Assembly: GCA_964385715.1 (NCBI GenBank)
Contig: CAYLRE010000301.1
Coordinates: 1-5,731, forward strand
DNA: 5,731 nucleotides
Reading direction: 5' to 3'
Origin: MB-PLM-2 sp964385715
GTDB taxonomy: Bacteria > Planctomycetota > Planctomycetia > Pirellulales > UBA7805
In this document: positions 5,328 through 5,731 of the stretch, piece by piece
Position numbering within the stretch: position 1 is the first letter of the stretch
Layout of the letters: every line of letters begins with the position of its first letter
The notes under the pieces: model-generated
Told to the model about the DNA's origin: nothing
Seen by the model: the letters and a program-made list of their open reading frames with translations, nothing else
The model's database searches: none
Translations under genes and position numbers: made by a program

Positions 5328-5731
5328 CTAGGTCGTCACCGCATCGGCCGCCAGGGCGGCGCTGGTGCCGTCGGCCGAGACTTCGATGCTCGCCTCGGCG
5401 AACGAATCTTCGGTCTCCCAGATGACCACCTTGGTCGCGGTCACCTCGGTGTCGGAGAGCAGCTTTGGCGCGACGACGTCGAGCAAGTAACGGGCCATGC
5501 TCTCGGCCGTGGGATTGTACGGGAGAAGATAATACTTCGACGGCTCGACCATCTTAATGGCGGAGATGCCGTTTTCGTCTTCCTCGAAGAGCAAGAAACC
5601 GTGGTCCCAATGCTCATCGATCCAGCCTTTGAAACGAGCCTTGAGATCGGCGAAATCGATCACGCGTCCGACCGAGTCGACCGACTCGCCGGTGACGTAG
5701 AAGTCGGCGACGTAGTTGTGGCCGTGGAAGA
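5328..5731 (-). CDS. queD: 6-carboxy/6-pyruvoyl-tetrahydropterin synthase family, 5' end outside window
   Basis: This family converts 7,8-dihydroneopterin triphosphate; the bacterial QueD branch makes 6-carboxytetrahydropterin for queuosine and other 7-deazaguanines. The frame continues upstream of a GTG at 5663 to the window edge, so that GTG is not the start. At 5729-5712 it reads FHGHNY, whose two histidines are zinc ligands of the family. VIDFADLK (5663-5640) is the conserved strand-helix junction. WDHG has the catalytic-relay Asp and His (5606-5601). NPTAE (5516-5502) and WETEDS with the pterin-anchoring Glu (5417-5415) follow. The catalytic cysteine and first zinc histidine lie outside the window. 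The linker between DH and NPTAE is about 28 residues, longer than the roughly 13 I recall for E. coli QueD, and the protein ends in an Ala-rich tail. QueD versus true PTPS is not decided by this fragment. It probably heads a unit with hemB. Confidence 0.88.
   Translation of the reverse strand, partial: FHGHNYVADFYVTGESVDSVGRVIDFADLKARFKGWIDEHWDHGFLLFEEDENGISAIKMVEPSKYYLLPYNPTAESMARYLLDVVAPKLLSDTEVTATKVVIWETEDSFAEASIEVSADGTSAALAADAVTT

Noticed and set aside
5328..5663. GTG at 5663 as the start of the queD-like gene
   Set aside because: The frame continues upstream through the zinc-binding HGHNY motif, so the GTG is an internal Val codon.

Overview
The window looks like a chromosomal segment from a marine or freshwater planctomycete, probably of the Pirellulales type. 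The grounds are two secreted formylglycine-type sulfatases flanking a secreted SGNH/GDSL hydrolase, a high-GC coding style, GTG/TTG starts, mostly absent Shine-Dalgarno sites, and an anonymous secreted protein of a kind common in that phylum. The organism call is inference from gene content and sequence style, not from a marker gene. All six protein genes were read from the sequence; no tRNA, rRNA, CRISPR array, transposase or phage gene was seen.

Left part (about 1-3192) is a carbohydrate-ester/sulfate-ester cassette. It opens with the 3' end of a + strand sulfatase that carries a C-terminal beta-rich extension. A convergent SGNH hydrolase follows on the - strand, and a 220-bp divergent intergenic region separates it from a complete + strand sulfatase with all expected catalytic residues. 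All three products are probably exported, as judged from signal peptides on the two complete ones. They could act together on a sulfated and acylated polysaccharide, but no glycoside hydrolase, transporter or sulfatase-maturating enzyme lies in view.

Right part (about 3255-5731) is a - strand series read from right to left. It holds the 3' portion of a 6-pyruvoyl/6-carboxytetrahydropterin synthase (queD-like), then hemB (porphobilinogen synthase with an Asp-type rather than Cys-type metal site), then a secreted protein of unknown function with a C-terminal part resembling NTF2-like folds. hemB and the queD-like gene are housekeeping cofactor genes and are close enough to be co-transcribed. 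The unknown gene sits 174 bp beyond hemB and has its own strong ribosome binding site, so it may be a separate unit.

No clearly new multi-gene system is visible. The most unusual details are a 15-bp in-frame tandem triplication inside the signal peptide of the unknown secreted protein, a low-GC charged helical segment in the middle of that protein, and inverted repeats at both convergent gene ends whose arms contain the two opposing stop codons.
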